Assembly: GCF_003259435.1 (NCBI RefSeq) | Contig: NZ_QLMA01000008.1 | Location: 62,001 to 126,000, forward strand | DNA length: 64,000 bases | Direction: 5' to 3' | Source of the DNA: Chitinophaga dinghuensis | GTDB taxonomy: Bacteria > Bacteroidota > Bacteroidia > Chitinophagales > Chitinophagaceae | Part shown: in pieces, positions 44,835 to 53,360 of the stretch | How positions within the stretch are numbered: the first letter of the stretch is position 1 | Layout: each line of letters opens with the position of its first letter | Notes under the pieces: model-generated | Database searches by the model: none | Told to the model about the DNA's origin: nothing | The model's input: only the letters and a program-made list of their open reading frames with translations | Program-made: the position numbers and the translations under genes

Positions 44835-45416
44835 TCAGGTATGCTTTAACAGATATAGCAGTACCAGCAGGGAAAAATTACCAGATTTTGTGCGGAGGTG
44901 ATCCATTGTGCGATGAATCAGTTTGTATGCGCCAGTGTGCTGAAGATTCATGATTTGCGCGATGGAATCGTCTGAAAGGCCTTCATAATAATGGAGGAAG
45001 ATGGCTTCTCTTTGTCTGTTTGCTAAAGTACCTAACATGGCTTGTGCACGTTCCTTACGGTGTTCTAGTTTTTTCCCTTCGAAGAGCGGATGTTCATCAG
45101 AGAGTTGCAGATGAAAAGGAATATGTTCGGTAGCCTGATCGCTGGCGAATCTTTCGGGCGTATAGTCCAGCTTACCAAGGAGGATACGTCTGAAGGAAGA
45201 ATACAGGTATTCCTTGATAGCGGTAGCCTGTGTCATCCATCTTCTGTTCTGCCACAATTTTCTGAAAAGATCCTGGATACTTTCTTCGATACAATATTGA
45301 TCGTGGGTAAATTTGTACCCATAGTTTGAAAGGGCACGGTAATATTTACCGTAAAGTTCTTCCAATCCGTTTACTTCACCGGATTTGTAAGATTCCCATA
45401 ACTCGTGTTCATTCAT
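44835..45416 (-). CDS. ECF RNA polymerase sigma factor (Bacteroidota FecI-like)
   Basis: The protein has 193 residues. Sigma region 2 has SNYGYKFTHDQYCIEESIQD and region 4 has ANRQREAIFLHYYEGLSDDS, then the helix-turn-helix IAQIMNLQHTGAYKLIHRT. The hydrophobic C-terminal tail (FSLLVLLYLLKH) is typical of this Bacteroidota subgroup. Its usual partner, a FecR-type anti-sigma factor, is not next to it, because the following gene on that strand is absent and the adjacent gene converges. It is therefore an orphan, with targets unknown. Confidence 0.9.
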   Translation of the reverse strand: MNEHELWESYKSGEVNGLEELYGKYYRALSNYGYKFTHDQYCIEESIQDLFRKLWQNRRWMTQATAIKEYLYSSFRRILLGKLDYTPERFASDQATEHIPFHLQLSDEHPLFEGKKLEHRKERAQAMLGTLANRQREAIFLHYYEGLSDDSIAQIMNLQHTGAYKLIHRTMDHLRTKSGNFSLLVLLYLLKHT

Positions 45417-45985
45417 GATGTGACCTCATTTGGAGTATTAAAATACCGGTTAACTACTGGTGAGCATCATTTAACATACTGGGGCCCGAAATTGTTTAGC
45501 TGCATTCATAGATAGTATTCAGCCGGTTTTTCAATTCTTTCGGGTAGCTCTCCCGCGCTAATGTGTCTGACAATTCTAAACTGTCTATAAAGATAACAAT
45601 AAATATCCTGGATTCCATGTCCTAAATTTGTCTATGGATCTGTGCGTTGTAGGCAGTTATCCTAACTTTAAAATAGAGAAAATTAATACTGAAATAAGAT
45701 CGCAGGGAGGATGGAAAAAATATTTTTCAACTCGATAAATATTTGTATAATTGTAATAACCAAAATCTGAACGAGCACTAAGGACCTATTTGAGCACTTG
45801 TAGTATTCAATGACTATTAGCACCATTCAATTTAATATGTCGTAACAGACATAGTGTTGATGTATTGCTGTCAATTAGATGATATGACCCGTATCATAAT
45901 GGACCCGTATTGTTTGGTAGTTATTGCCCGTAGCACAGATCTGTCGTCATGCGCTTTTTCCTTTCACTTAAACATAAAATCACAC
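45417..45985. other. Long intergenic region
   Basis: About 570 nt between the ECF sigma and M57 genes. It contains a TAAATTTG element at 45623-45630 (plus strand) and AT-rich sequence. I see no RNA gene, repeat or convincing ORF. The long open frame from 45854 is the M57 frame extended upstream without a signal peptide. It probably holds control elements for both divergent genes. Confidence 0.45.
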
Positions 45986-46738
45986 ATGAAAAAGAACCTG
46001 TTCCTCATGCTGGCTGTACTGTTGACCATTGCCATTGCATCTTGTAAAAAGTCGGTAGACAACCCATCTGCACAGAAAGAAGAGACCACTGATCCTGCGA
46101 AAAAAGTGTATCACTACATTATCGGACTTGGTTTCCCTGCGCACACCATCGTTGAACATGCCAATGAGTTCATCGTGGAAGAAGACATTATTTTCCCTAA
46201 GAACATGCAGGTGCCAGGCGCTGTTGGCACCGAGCAATACTACACTGGTAGTGTGGTATCTGCCAGCAAAGTGACCAACATCCGTTTGTACATTGATGCC
46301 TCTATGACTTCCATGACCAGTGAAATCAATAGCGCTATCAGCCAATGGAATAGTATTCCGGGCTGTACTATTAACTGGACTGTTGTCAGCAGCGGTACTT
46401 ATGATGTATTGATCCAGGATTATAATCTGGGTAGCGGCGTATGCGGACAGGGAACTTTCCCTAGCGGGGGCGCTGCGGGCGGTTTAATCCGTATCAACAA
46501 AGCTTACATTGCCGGTAACAGCTTTGCACAACGTGCCAGAACGATCTGTCATGAAATGGGTCACAACGTATCTTTCAGACATACTAACTGGAAGGCGATT
46601 GGTGAATCCACTGCAACGGATGTTCCAGGCGTTGGCGGTACTGATGCCAGCTCTATTATGAATGGCGGACAATGTGGTAGCGGTGCAACCGTACTTTCTA
46701 CCAATGATAAAAATGCTGCAGTGGCGTTATATCACTAA
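45986..46738 (+). CDS. M57 family metallopeptidase (dual-action HEIGH), lipoprotein
   Basis: The protein has 250 residues from the ATG at 45986. The lipoprotein signal ends IAIASCKK with lipid-Cys at about residue 20. The zinc site is HEMGHNVSFRH (His189, Glu190, His193, His199) followed by TNW, the M57 signature. The region TNIRLYIDASM before it is the usual M57 N-terminal part. M57 peptidases are secreted zinc endopeptidases of Bacteroidota and myxobacteria. It is monocistronic and ends in a strong terminator. Confidence 0.92.
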   Translation: MKKNLFLMLAVLLTIAIASCKKSVDNPSAQKEETTDPAKKVYHYIIGLGFPAHTIVEHANEFIVEEDIIFPKNMQVPGAVGTEQYYTGSVVSASKVTNIRLYIDASMTSMTSEINSAISQWNSIPGCTINWTVVSSGTYDVLIQDYNLGSGVCGQGTFPSGGAAGGLIRINKAYIAGNSFAQRARTICHEMGHNVSFRHTNWKAIGESTATDVPGVGGTDASSIMNGGQCGSGATVLSTNDKNAAVALYH

Positions 46739-46755
46739 TCTTGCAGGACTTTCTG

Positions 46756-46788
46756 AAGCGGGGCTGTTTTCAACGGCCCCGCTTTTTT
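46756..46788 (+). terminator. Terminator of the M57 gene
   Basis: A 9-bp stem (AAGCGGGGC with GCCCCGCTT) has a pairing GTT/AAC extension, followed by a T-run. Confidence 0.85.
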
Positions 46789-46991
46789 GTGCGATTTATC
46801 GCTTATCAAAGGCATATCCCGCTCTAATAGCCGACCATGCCGAGCCCCAGCACCTCTCCTCTATGCATTGCTGCAGGTAAAAATCAGGCGTTATCCTCCC
46901 CATTTACCGATCATCTTAAAAATCTTGCATTTTACAAAGCAGGCTGTTATCTTGAGCCCAGACTCAAAATACTGATACAGCTAAAGCATAC

Positions 46992-48104
46992 ATGGAAACA
47001 GGAACAATGCCAACGTCGGCGGCGACAGTGCCGCCTCAACTAAAGTCAAGACAACATTATGAAATTCTGGATGGCCTTCGGGGTATTGCTGCCATCGTGG
47101 TGGTGATATTTCACTTTATGGAGGAGTGGATAACAGATTATAGTAAGAACTTTGTCGGTCACGGTTATCTGGCCGTAGATTTCTTCTTTGTGCTTTCCGG
47201 GTTTGTGATTGCATACGCCTATGATGAGCGGATGCAACGGGTTAGCATAAAAGAATTCCTGGTGTCCAGGTTGATCCGGCTGCAACCGATGGTGATATTC
47301 GGGGCTATATTGGGATTGGTTACTTTTCTCTGGGATCCTTTTGTAGGACTGCTTCCTGGTTACAGTCCGGGCAAAATTGCATTGGTATTTGTGACTACGA
47401 TGCTGATGATTCCCTATCCGGCCATTACGGAGCGTTTTGGTAATCTCTTTTCCTTTAATGCCCCTGCATGGTCCTTATTCTGGGAATACATTGCGAATAT
47501 TATTTATGGAGTTATTTTATGGCGATTAGATCGTCGGATACTGGCGGCGCTTACTGTGGTAGCTGCGGGCCTGCTGGGATGGGTGGCTTTCCGTGCCGGT
47601 GGTATCGGTGGTGGCTGGGGCGCACAAAACTTCTGGGATGGCGGCGCACGTCTTTTTTATTCCTTTTCGGCAGGTATGGTGATTTACAGGTACAAACTGA
47701 TTATTCCTAACCGACTCGGATTTCCAGGTATTGGCCTGTTACTCTGTGCGGCCTTGTTCATCCCATTCTTCCCTAAGAACTGGCTGGTGGAAGCCAGTAT
47801 AGCCATTATATATTTTCCGCTGCTGATATCCCTGGGAGCAGGGGCACAGCTGAAATCCTGGTTAGCTCCGTTGTGCCGTTTCTTAGGAAGGCTCTCCTAT
47901 CCGTTGTACATGGTGCATTTCGGGTTCATCTGGATATTTGTCAACTACCTGAAAACGCAAAAACCGGATACGAATACCCTCATTGTAGTGATTACCCTTG
48001 GAGTGATTGCGATGATTGCACTGGGATGGCTTTCATTGGTATTAGTGGATGAACCAGTAAGGAAGTGGCTCCAGCGTAAAAGGAGCGCCAAAGCAACTAA
48101 ATAG
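46992..48104 (+). CDS. Acyltransferase 3 family membrane protein (OafA-like)
   Basis: The protein has 370 residues with about 10 transmembrane helices. ILDGLRGIAAIVVVIFHFM, VDFFFVLSGFVIAYAYDERM and LGRLSYPLYMVHFGFIWIF are the conserved Acyl_transf_3 segments with Arg and His. It is nearer to the OafA/YrhL exopolysaccharide O-acyltransferases than to the pair at 40-43 kb. Such enzymes acylate sugars on the periplasmic side. It stands alone and ends in a strong terminator. The N-terminal 17 residues are Ser/Pro/Thr-rich and outside the family core. Confidence 0.9.
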   Translation: METGTMPTSAATVPPQLKSRQHYEILDGLRGIAAIVVVIFHFMEEWITDYSKNFVGHGYLAVDFFFVLSGFVIAYAYDERMQRVSIKEFLVSRLIRLQPMVIFGAILGLVTFLWDPFVGLLPGYSPGKIALVFVTTMLMIPYPAITERFGNLFSFNAPAWSLFWEYIANIIYGVILWRLDRRILAALTVVAAGLLGWVAFRAGGIGGGWGAQNFWDGGARLFYSFSAGMVIYRYKLIIPNRLGFPGIGLLLCAALFIPFFPKNWLVEASIAIIYFPLLISLGAGAQLKSWLAPLCRFLGRLSYPLYMVHFGFIWIFVNYLKTQKPDTNTLIVVITLGVIAMIALGWLSLVLVDEPVRKWLQRKRSAKATK

Positions 48105-48123
48105 GCAACTACAAAATATATTG

Positions 48124-48152
48124 TCGGGCAGGAGAATGATTCTCCTGCCCGA
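48124..48152 (+). terminator. Terminator of the OafA-like gene
   Basis: A perfect 13-bp stem (TCGGGCAGGAGAA with its complement) has a 3-nt loop, then TTTATTTAT. Confidence 0.85.
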
Positions 48153-48396
48153 TTTATTTATGGCTAGTCCTACTTGATTATTTTCCGGGTAGCTCCCCTC
48201 ATTATTATATTAGTTTTAACAGTCGTGTATCCTGTTGCTACTTCAGACTAAAAGTAAAGCCAGTATCACTTTTATTAGGTTTGTTGGCGTGGAATGTAAC
48301 AGAACGATGGCGCATAAACGCCATTCGTTTGGGAGGCCGAACTAAATCATGGCGGCTGTTATTTATATTTCTGTGGCAAATCCCATTTATTACAAA

Positions 48397-49518
48397 ATGC
48401 TACATATGCAGCCCTTCATTACCCGTATATTTATCTGTGTATTCTTTTTCCTGATTCGTGTCTCCCCTATTACGGCACAACATCATATGGCAGTAACTAT
48501 CCAATTGCCGGAATGGGTGAATTTAGAGCAGTTGGACTTACGTTATGACAATGGCTATCTGTTGGCCAGAAAGTACCGGGCGGACAGTATGGTTATCCAG
48601 ATAAAAGATACGCTGGTGGCCAGATATGGTACTATCTGGCTAAGCCTTCCCGGTGAGGACACTCTTCATATGTATTGGGTGACAGATACGCCGGCGGTGA
48701 TTCGTTTGGCAGGTACGCCGGGGCATTATCAGTTTCAAACACAGCATGCCAGCTCTATCCGGAATCAATTATGGTATGAAAAGGAGGCGTATATCCATCA
48801 GGAATTCCAGGAATTCACTCGTTTGTACGCAGCTTACCGGCAACATCCGGCGGATAGTTTAATACAGCTGGTGCAGGCAGCCTCCAGAAAAATGAGACTT
48901 AAAGAAATGGAATTCCTGCGGGCACATGTAGATGAGTACTTTTCATTCTGGTATTTTCGAACCAACTTCCACGTTGGCCCTGGGAATGCGGCGGAATACC
49001 TGGCGTACTTCAAGCAAACCTTCCCTGCCTCTTTCCAGGAAAGTCCGGAAGCCCAGCAATATATTACACAACTGAACCGCCTTGTGCATGCAGGAAAACC
49101 TTATCCATCGCCCGCCTTTACAGCGGTTACCACGGCTGGCGACACGCTAACGCGGGAACGATTCAGGGGAAAATGTGTGTTACTTGATTTCTGGGCTACC
49201 TGGTGCGGGGGATGCCTTGCCGGCTTACCCAAAATAAAGGAAATGACTGCAGGATACAGTCCAGATCAGCTGGTGGTGATAGGCGTTAACCAGGATAATA
49301 ATAGGGATAAGTTTCAACGGGCCGTGCAAAAATATGATATTGGCAACTGGCAACATATTGTGAAGAGTTATGGCATTGCCAATGCGTTACAGGCAGTTGG
49401 CGCCCCTACGTATATCCTGATCAATAAAAAAGGAGATATTGTTTTTAATAACCTGCATCTTAACTCCTTTAGTTATGATATGTTGAAGGAGGCAATTGCC
49501 AAAGCTGTAGCGGAATAA
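48397..49518 (+). CDS. TlpA-like thioredoxin-fold protein, secreted
   Basis: I place the start at ATG 48397 (373 residues); a second ATG at 48406 is possible, and the 16 codons before are out of character. A signal peptide ends ITAQ. A long N-terminal region (about 30-230) is typical of Bacteroidota TlpA-type proteins. The C-terminal thioredoxin domain begins GDTLTRERFRGKCVLLDFWA. Its active site is WCGGC (Cys270, Cys273) instead of the usual WCxPC, and the cis-Pro loop is VGAPTYILI. It would be a thiol oxidoreductase outside the cytoplasm; the missing Pro before the second Cys may shift its redox potential. A bidirectional terminator follows. Confidence 0.88.
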   Translation: MLHMQPFITRIFICVFFFLIRVSPITAQHHMAVTIQLPEWVNLEQLDLRYDNGYLLARKYRADSMVIQIKDTLVARYGTIWLSLPGEDTLHMYWVTDTPAVIRLAGTPGHYQFQTQHASSIRNQLWYEKEAYIHQEFQEFTRLYAAYRQHPADSLIQLVQAASRKMRLKEMEFLRAHVDEYFSFWYFRTNFHVGPGNAAEYLAYFKQTFPASFQESPEAQQYITQLNRLVHAGKPYPSPAFTAVTTAGDTLTRERFRGKCVLLDFWATWCGGCLAGLPKIKEMTAGYSPDQLVVIGVNQDNNRDKFQRAVQKYDIGNWQHIVKSYGIANALQAVGAPTYILINKKGDIVFNNLHLNSFSYDMLKEAIAKAVAE

Positions 49519-49526
49519 CAAGCATT

Positions 49527-49560
49527 AAAAAGGTGGTAGCCGTTAGGATACCACCTTTTT
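49527..49560. terminator. Bidirectional terminator
   Basis: A 12-bp stem (AAAAAGGTGGTA with its complement) has a 10-nt loop and A/T flanks. It lies between the convergent TlpA-like and 49582 genes. Confidence 0.88.
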
Positions 49561-49581
49561 AATGACGTATATGGGTATGCA

Positions 49582-50406
49582 TTATTTTGCAATGACGATA
49601 TTGCTGACGTACACTTTCGCATCGTTTTTAGTATCTAACGGTGCGCTGATAAAGAAGTATTTACGTACACCTTCTTTGAACATTTTGGTATCCAGGACTT
49701 TGGTTTTGTCCAGGTAAACACGCATCTGCTCGTTATCTACGGAGATGGATACATGCAGTTTATCATTGGCGAAGCGTGTCAGGTCGAAGTCGGTGGTGAT
49801 GTATTTATCAACCGGATTTGCGAAGCTGGTGATTTTATTGTTGTTATAGAACTGTAGTTCTGTGTGTGCAATATCTCCTTCATTCCATTGGGATACGCTG
49901 TTGTTTTCTGCGAAGCCAAAGAATACGGGGCTGATATCATTAATTTTATCACAGCTGGTCAGGATATCGAATTCGATGGTAAAGTGGGCCGGCAGTTTAT
50001 AGTTCTGGTTCAGTTTATAGGTAGCATTATTCTGCATTTCCAGCCAGGTACCTTCAATTTCTCCGGACTTCACCAGTTGCCCGCTACCATTGGTTTTCCA
50101 GGTAGTTGGCATAGCGCCGATTTTTAGTTTTTCAAAGCCGCTGGCGTAGATCACAGAGTCGCCCGCTTTATAATCGAATGCCGTGCCCATAGTGATTCGT
50201 TTTTTGCCGGTAGTGGCGGTGGTGGCATCGGTGGTAGTGTTATTGGTACCGGATACAGATTTATCGATAGCGTCATTGGCTTTCTGTTCCAGTTTATCCT
50301 GCGCTTTTTTCAGGATATTGCCTAATTGTGCATTTGCGTTTTGGAATGCCAGCATGCATATCATGGATGCTGCCAGAGATCTGCTTACTAGTGAGAACTT
50401 CATCAT
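49582..50406 (-). CDS. Secreted hypothetical protein with jelly-roll-like domain
   Basis: The protein has 274 residues with a signal peptide (MLAFQNANAQ). The mature N-terminus (GNILKKAQDKLEQKAND) is a helical segment, then a Thr-rich linker, then from about residue 85 a beta-sandwich (DSVIYASGFEKLKIGAMP, FTIEFDILTSCDKINDISP, KLHVSISVDNEQMRVYLD) resembling a concanavalin/LamG-type carbohydrate-binding fold. I cannot name the family. The helical segment plus beta-sandwich layout may be an outer-membrane-linked surface protein. It ends at the bidirectional terminator. Confidence 0.6.
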   Translation of the reverse strand: MMKFSLVSRSLAASMICMLAFQNANAQLGNILKKAQDKLEQKANDAIDKSVSGTNNTTTDATTATTGKKRITMGTAFDYKAGDSVIYASGFEKLKIGAMPTTWKTNGSGQLVKSGEIEGTWLEMQNNATYKLNQNYKLPAHFTIEFDILTSCDKINDISPVFFGFAENNSVSQWNEGDIAHTELQFYNNNKITSFANPVDKYITTDFDLTRFANDKLHVSISVDNEQMRVYLDKTKVLDTKMFKEGVRKYFFISAPLDTKNDAKVYVSNIVIAK

Positions 50407-50537
50407 AGAGCTGAGAATTGGGTTAATAGGAATTGGGTACTTCCTATCGTTGCTTAAGGTTCCGTGTTAAAATTTTCGCAATGATATGAAAAAATATTTT
50501 TTGACGGCCTGTCTATGCAAATATCTTTCCAAAAAAA

Positions 50538-50569
50538 CAGCCTCAGGCAGTTGTAACTGCCTGAGGCTG
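50538..50569 (-). terminator. Terminator of the DoxX gene
   Basis: CAGCCTCAGGCAGTT and its exact complement are 2 nt apart (15-bp inverted repeat). On the minus strand they are followed by a T-run. Confidence 0.88.
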
Positions 50570-50591
50570 AAATAACGTGTATACCTGGTGG

Positions 50592-50969
50592 TTATTTAAT
50601 CATTGGCAGGTATTTCTCCATGTTGTCGTAGATGGCCCAGAGGTTGATCAGGAACATTGCACCTGCAAGAGGTAATCCGGAAGGCGAGACAGTTAGGTTT
50701 ACCAGCAAAACGCCCACCATGATTGGAAGGATGACGATGGCGCCGAGGGCGCGTGTCTTCCTGAAAATAAATAATAATCCTCCGATTATTTCAATGACTC
50801 CTACCAGTGGTAGCAGCCAGCTTATTACCATGAAGGCGGTCATGTCTTTCACCATATCAGCTGGCAGATCTTTTGGCGTAGGCATGTAGTTAAAGAATTT
50901 ATTGAGGCCTGCATTGATATACATCAGTCCGAATAACAGACTCAGTACAAAGAGAATTTTGTTTTTCAT
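50592..50969 (-). CDS. DoxX family membrane protein
   Basis: The protein has 125 residues with four transmembrane helices. LFGLMYINAGLNKFF and LPLVGVIEIIGGLLFIF carry the DoxX signature, and ALGAIVILPIMVGVLLVNLTV is the third helix. DoxX-like proteins form small membrane subunits related to quinone or thiol metabolism; in Bacteroidota most have unknown roles. It is a single gene with its own terminator, not obviously coupled to its neighbours. Confidence 0.9.
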   Translation of the reverse strand: MKNKILFVLSLLFGLMYINAGLNKFFNYMPTPKDLPADMVKDMTAFMVISWLLPLVGVIEIIGGLLFIFRKTRALGAIVILPIMVGVLLVNLTVSPSGLPLAGAMFLINLWAIYDNMEKYLPMIK

Positions 50970-51017
50970 AGCATTAATTTGGTTGTAAAAATATATTTTT
51001 TCTACAATAATATTTCA

Positions 51018-52205
51018 TCATATCTCTTTACATCTTGCATCTCGCATGGCATCGAAAAAAGGCGTACTTCTTTGTTCCACACAAGCGGCGGCATACAAGT
51101 ACATCGCGGCGCTCCAGGTTTGCCAGTCCTGCCCTTTTGGTTTGCCATCCTGTGCTTTCACCCATTCATTGAAGCCAAATTCGAGATCATCGCGAACAGC
51201 TAGCGATATCAGGTTGGTGAGTTCCATGAGTTTTGCTTCTGCCAGTTCATATTCTTCGGCGGCTACCAGTGCGGCTACATAGAATCCGCAGACAAAAGGC
51301 CATAATCCGCCGTTATGATATTCTCCCGGCATATTGAACAGTACATATCTTTTATGCCAGTCGAGATCACCGGGCTGGATATATGGAAAGAAGTTGGGGG
51401 GCAGGTTTAATACCAGGTCGTTTTTTTCTTTCAGCGCCTGGCATTCTCCTTCAATCCAGGCCACCATTTCCTTTGCTCTGTCGGGTTCTGCAATGCCACA
51501 GAGAATGGCGATACTGTTTCCTAGCAGGTCGAATCTTTCGCTGCTCATGACTTTATAGGACCAGAGGGCGTAGTAGGGTTTGTTTTCCAGCGACAATCCT
51601 TCGTGTACGTGTGCGTGGTGTACATCGCTGGTGATGGTGAATTGTTTCATATTGTCCAGCATACCGTTGGCGCCATCGTGGAGGCCGAGGATACGGAGAT
51701 AGCTATACGTAATGGTGTTTACAAAGAGTCCGTATCCCAGTACCCATTGTTCATCTCTCCAGTCGCTGGTAGGTTGCTGGGCTACCAGGTATTCATCTGT
51801 TGGGCTTTGATATTCCATCCAGGTCAGGGCTTTTGTAACTGCTTCGGCCAGGAAATCTTTATGGCCGGTTAGTTGTCGGTAGATACCTATAGCCAGCAGG
51901 AAAAGTGGTGTAGAATCGCTGGAGCCGCGGTCTGCCGGCTCATGTACGAGAGAGGGCATATGTCCGTGGGGGGATTGATTTTCTGCCAGTGATTCCAGTA
52001 CCCGCCGCATGCTATTCATCAGTACTTCATTTCCGCTGACGCCGATGCCCAGTAAAGAGATCAGGAGATCTCGGGTATAGGGTTCCGGATAGCCCCAGGC
52101 TGCTGTTCTTGGCAGGTGGTCATATGGGCCATCAACGTTGTAGAGGAGTACTTCCAGCGCAGCTGCTTTTGCCTTTGCAATGATAGATGGGTTCATCGTT
52201 TGCAT
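51018..52205 (-). CDS. GH100-like (alpha/alpha)6-barrel glycoside hydrolase
   Basis: The protein has 395 residues without a signal peptide. It has the helical repeats of an (alpha/alpha)6 barrel. The C-terminal half aligns by eye with the GH100 neutral/alkaline invertase core: NMPGEYHNGGLWPFVCGFYV, and FNEWVKAQDG followed by DWQTWSAAMYLYA. SSDSTPLFLLAIGIYRQLTG corresponds to the N-terminal part. GH100 members cleave sucrose; related (alpha/alpha)6 enzymes include amylo-1,6-glucosidase. It is the third gene of the operon, 12 nt after the glycosyltransferase gene. It may act on the sugar moiety that the first two enzymes build or trim. Confidence 0.75.
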   Translation of the reverse strand: MQTMNPSIIAKAKAAALEVLLYNVDGPYDHLPRTAAWGYPEPYTRDLLISLLGIGVSGNEVLMNSMRRVLESLAENQSPHGHMPSLVHEPADRGSSDSTPLFLLAIGIYRQLTGHKDFLAEAVTKALTWMEYQSPTDEYLVAQQPTSDWRDEQWVLGYGLFVNTITYSYLRILGLHDGANGMLDNMKQFTITSDVHHAHVHEGLSLENKPYYALWSYKVMSSERFDLLGNSIAILCGIAEPDRAKEMVAWIEGECQALKEKNDLVLNLPPNFFPYIQPGDLDWHKRYVLFNMPGEYHNGGLWPFVCGFYVAALVAAEEYELAEAKLMELTNLISLAVRDDLEFGFNEWVKAQDGKPKGQDWQTWSAAMYLYAAACVEQRSTPFFDAMRDARCKEI

Positions 52206-52217
52206 GACGGGTGATTT

Positions 52218-53360
52218 TTATCGGATGGATAATCTGTCTGCCATAATCTGCACAAATTTTTCCGCCACTCTGCGATAGTTAAAATGTTTGATAACGTGTT
52301 GGCGGGCGGCCACGCCCAGCTGATGCCGATAGTCTTTGCTGAATACGAGTTGTTCCAGGGCATCGCGGATATCTTCTACGCTGGCGCGGTAGTCGACTGT
52401 ACGTGGAGAGGCGAATTGCACCAGTCGGTGCCCTCCTGGAGAAGCCGCATCTTCCAACATCACTTCGCTCAGCGTAATTTTTTCCGCCACGCCAGCCATC
52501 AGCGCTGTTTTTCCATGTACCAGCGTATCCAGCATGCCCATTGCATTGAGTCCGATTACCGGTTTTTCGCAGGCGCCGGCTTCCACCTGGAGCATACCGA
52601 ATCCTTCGATACGGGCGGGGGCTGCATAGATATCGCAGGCATTGAGGAGGTACGGCATATAGTTTCTGGAAATGATGCTGGTGGCATATTTGACATTTGC
52701 TTCAATGCCTAGCTGAGTAGCCAGTTGCATGTCCAGTTCATTTTGTTTGTAGGTGCGCATTTGTGGCCATACTTTGCACACATATTTCCAGGGAGGCAAT
52801 ACCGGAGCGATATCTGCCAATGCTTTCATGACTTCCTGCGCCCCTTTGGAGCAAGCGTCTCCTCCGGCAGTTAAAATCATTAATTCATGTGGTTCAATTC
52901 CGAGCGCTTCTCTTACCGCTTTTACTTCCGGATGATCGGCGGGAATGGGTTTGAACTTATCAGTATTGCACCCTACAGGTAATACTTCTATTTTACCGCC
53001 GTCGATGCCATCGCGTATATACATTTCCTTTACCCATTGGGAGGTGACGAGGATGAGGGGCAGATCATTCAGCACATCCTGATAGTTGGCGATGTATCCG
53101 TCGGCTACCAGCCAAGGAACAGGCAGGACTCCATACTGTTGTGGGTGCACTACCAGATTCGGCGTATATCCCCAATAGCCGATGCCCACTGCCACATCTG
53201 GCTGAAACCAGCGATAGTACCATTCTTTTTCCATAGAAGATTCCAGGTGTACCGGATGTACATCCACACCCATTTCCAGGAGGCCCTGGTAGAGTAATTC
53301 TCCCTGCATAGCGAGTCCGCCGGGACTGGCAGGATATTCATACATAAGCAATACCTTCAT
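52218..53360 (-). CDS. GT4 family glycosyltransferase (GT-B fold)
   Basis: The protein has 380 residues. It is a two-domain GT-B retaining glycosyltransferase: an N-terminal acceptor domain (MKVLLMYEYPASPGGLAM) and a C-terminal donor domain with the E-x7-E-type motif (ARIEGFGMLQVEAGACEKP). The long conserved start and GGKIEVLPVGCNTDKFKPI are typical of group-1 transferases. It is cytoplasmic. It is the middle gene of the operon; its start overlaps the deacetylase stop by 4 nt. The donor (UDP-, GDP- or ADP-sugar) and acceptor are unknown. It does not look like BshA. Confidence 0.88.
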   Translation of the reverse strand: MKVLLMYEYPASPGGLAMQGELLYQGLLEMGVDVHPVHLESSMEKEWYYRWFQPDVAVGIGYWGYTPNLVVHPQQYGVLPVPWLVADGYIANYQDVLNDLPLILVTSQWVKEMYIRDGIDGGKIEVLPVGCNTDKFKPIPADHPEVKAVREALGIEPHELMILTAGGDACSKGAQEVMKALADIAPVLPPWKYVCKVWPQMRTYKQNELDMQLATQLGIEANVKYATSIISRNYMPYLLNACDIYAAPARIEGFGMLQVEAGACEKPVIGLNAMGMLDTLVHGKTALMAGVAEKITLSEVMLEDAASPGGHRLVQFASPRTVDYRASVEDIRDALEQLVFSKDYRHQLGVAARQHVIKHFNYRRVAEKFVQIMADRLSIR

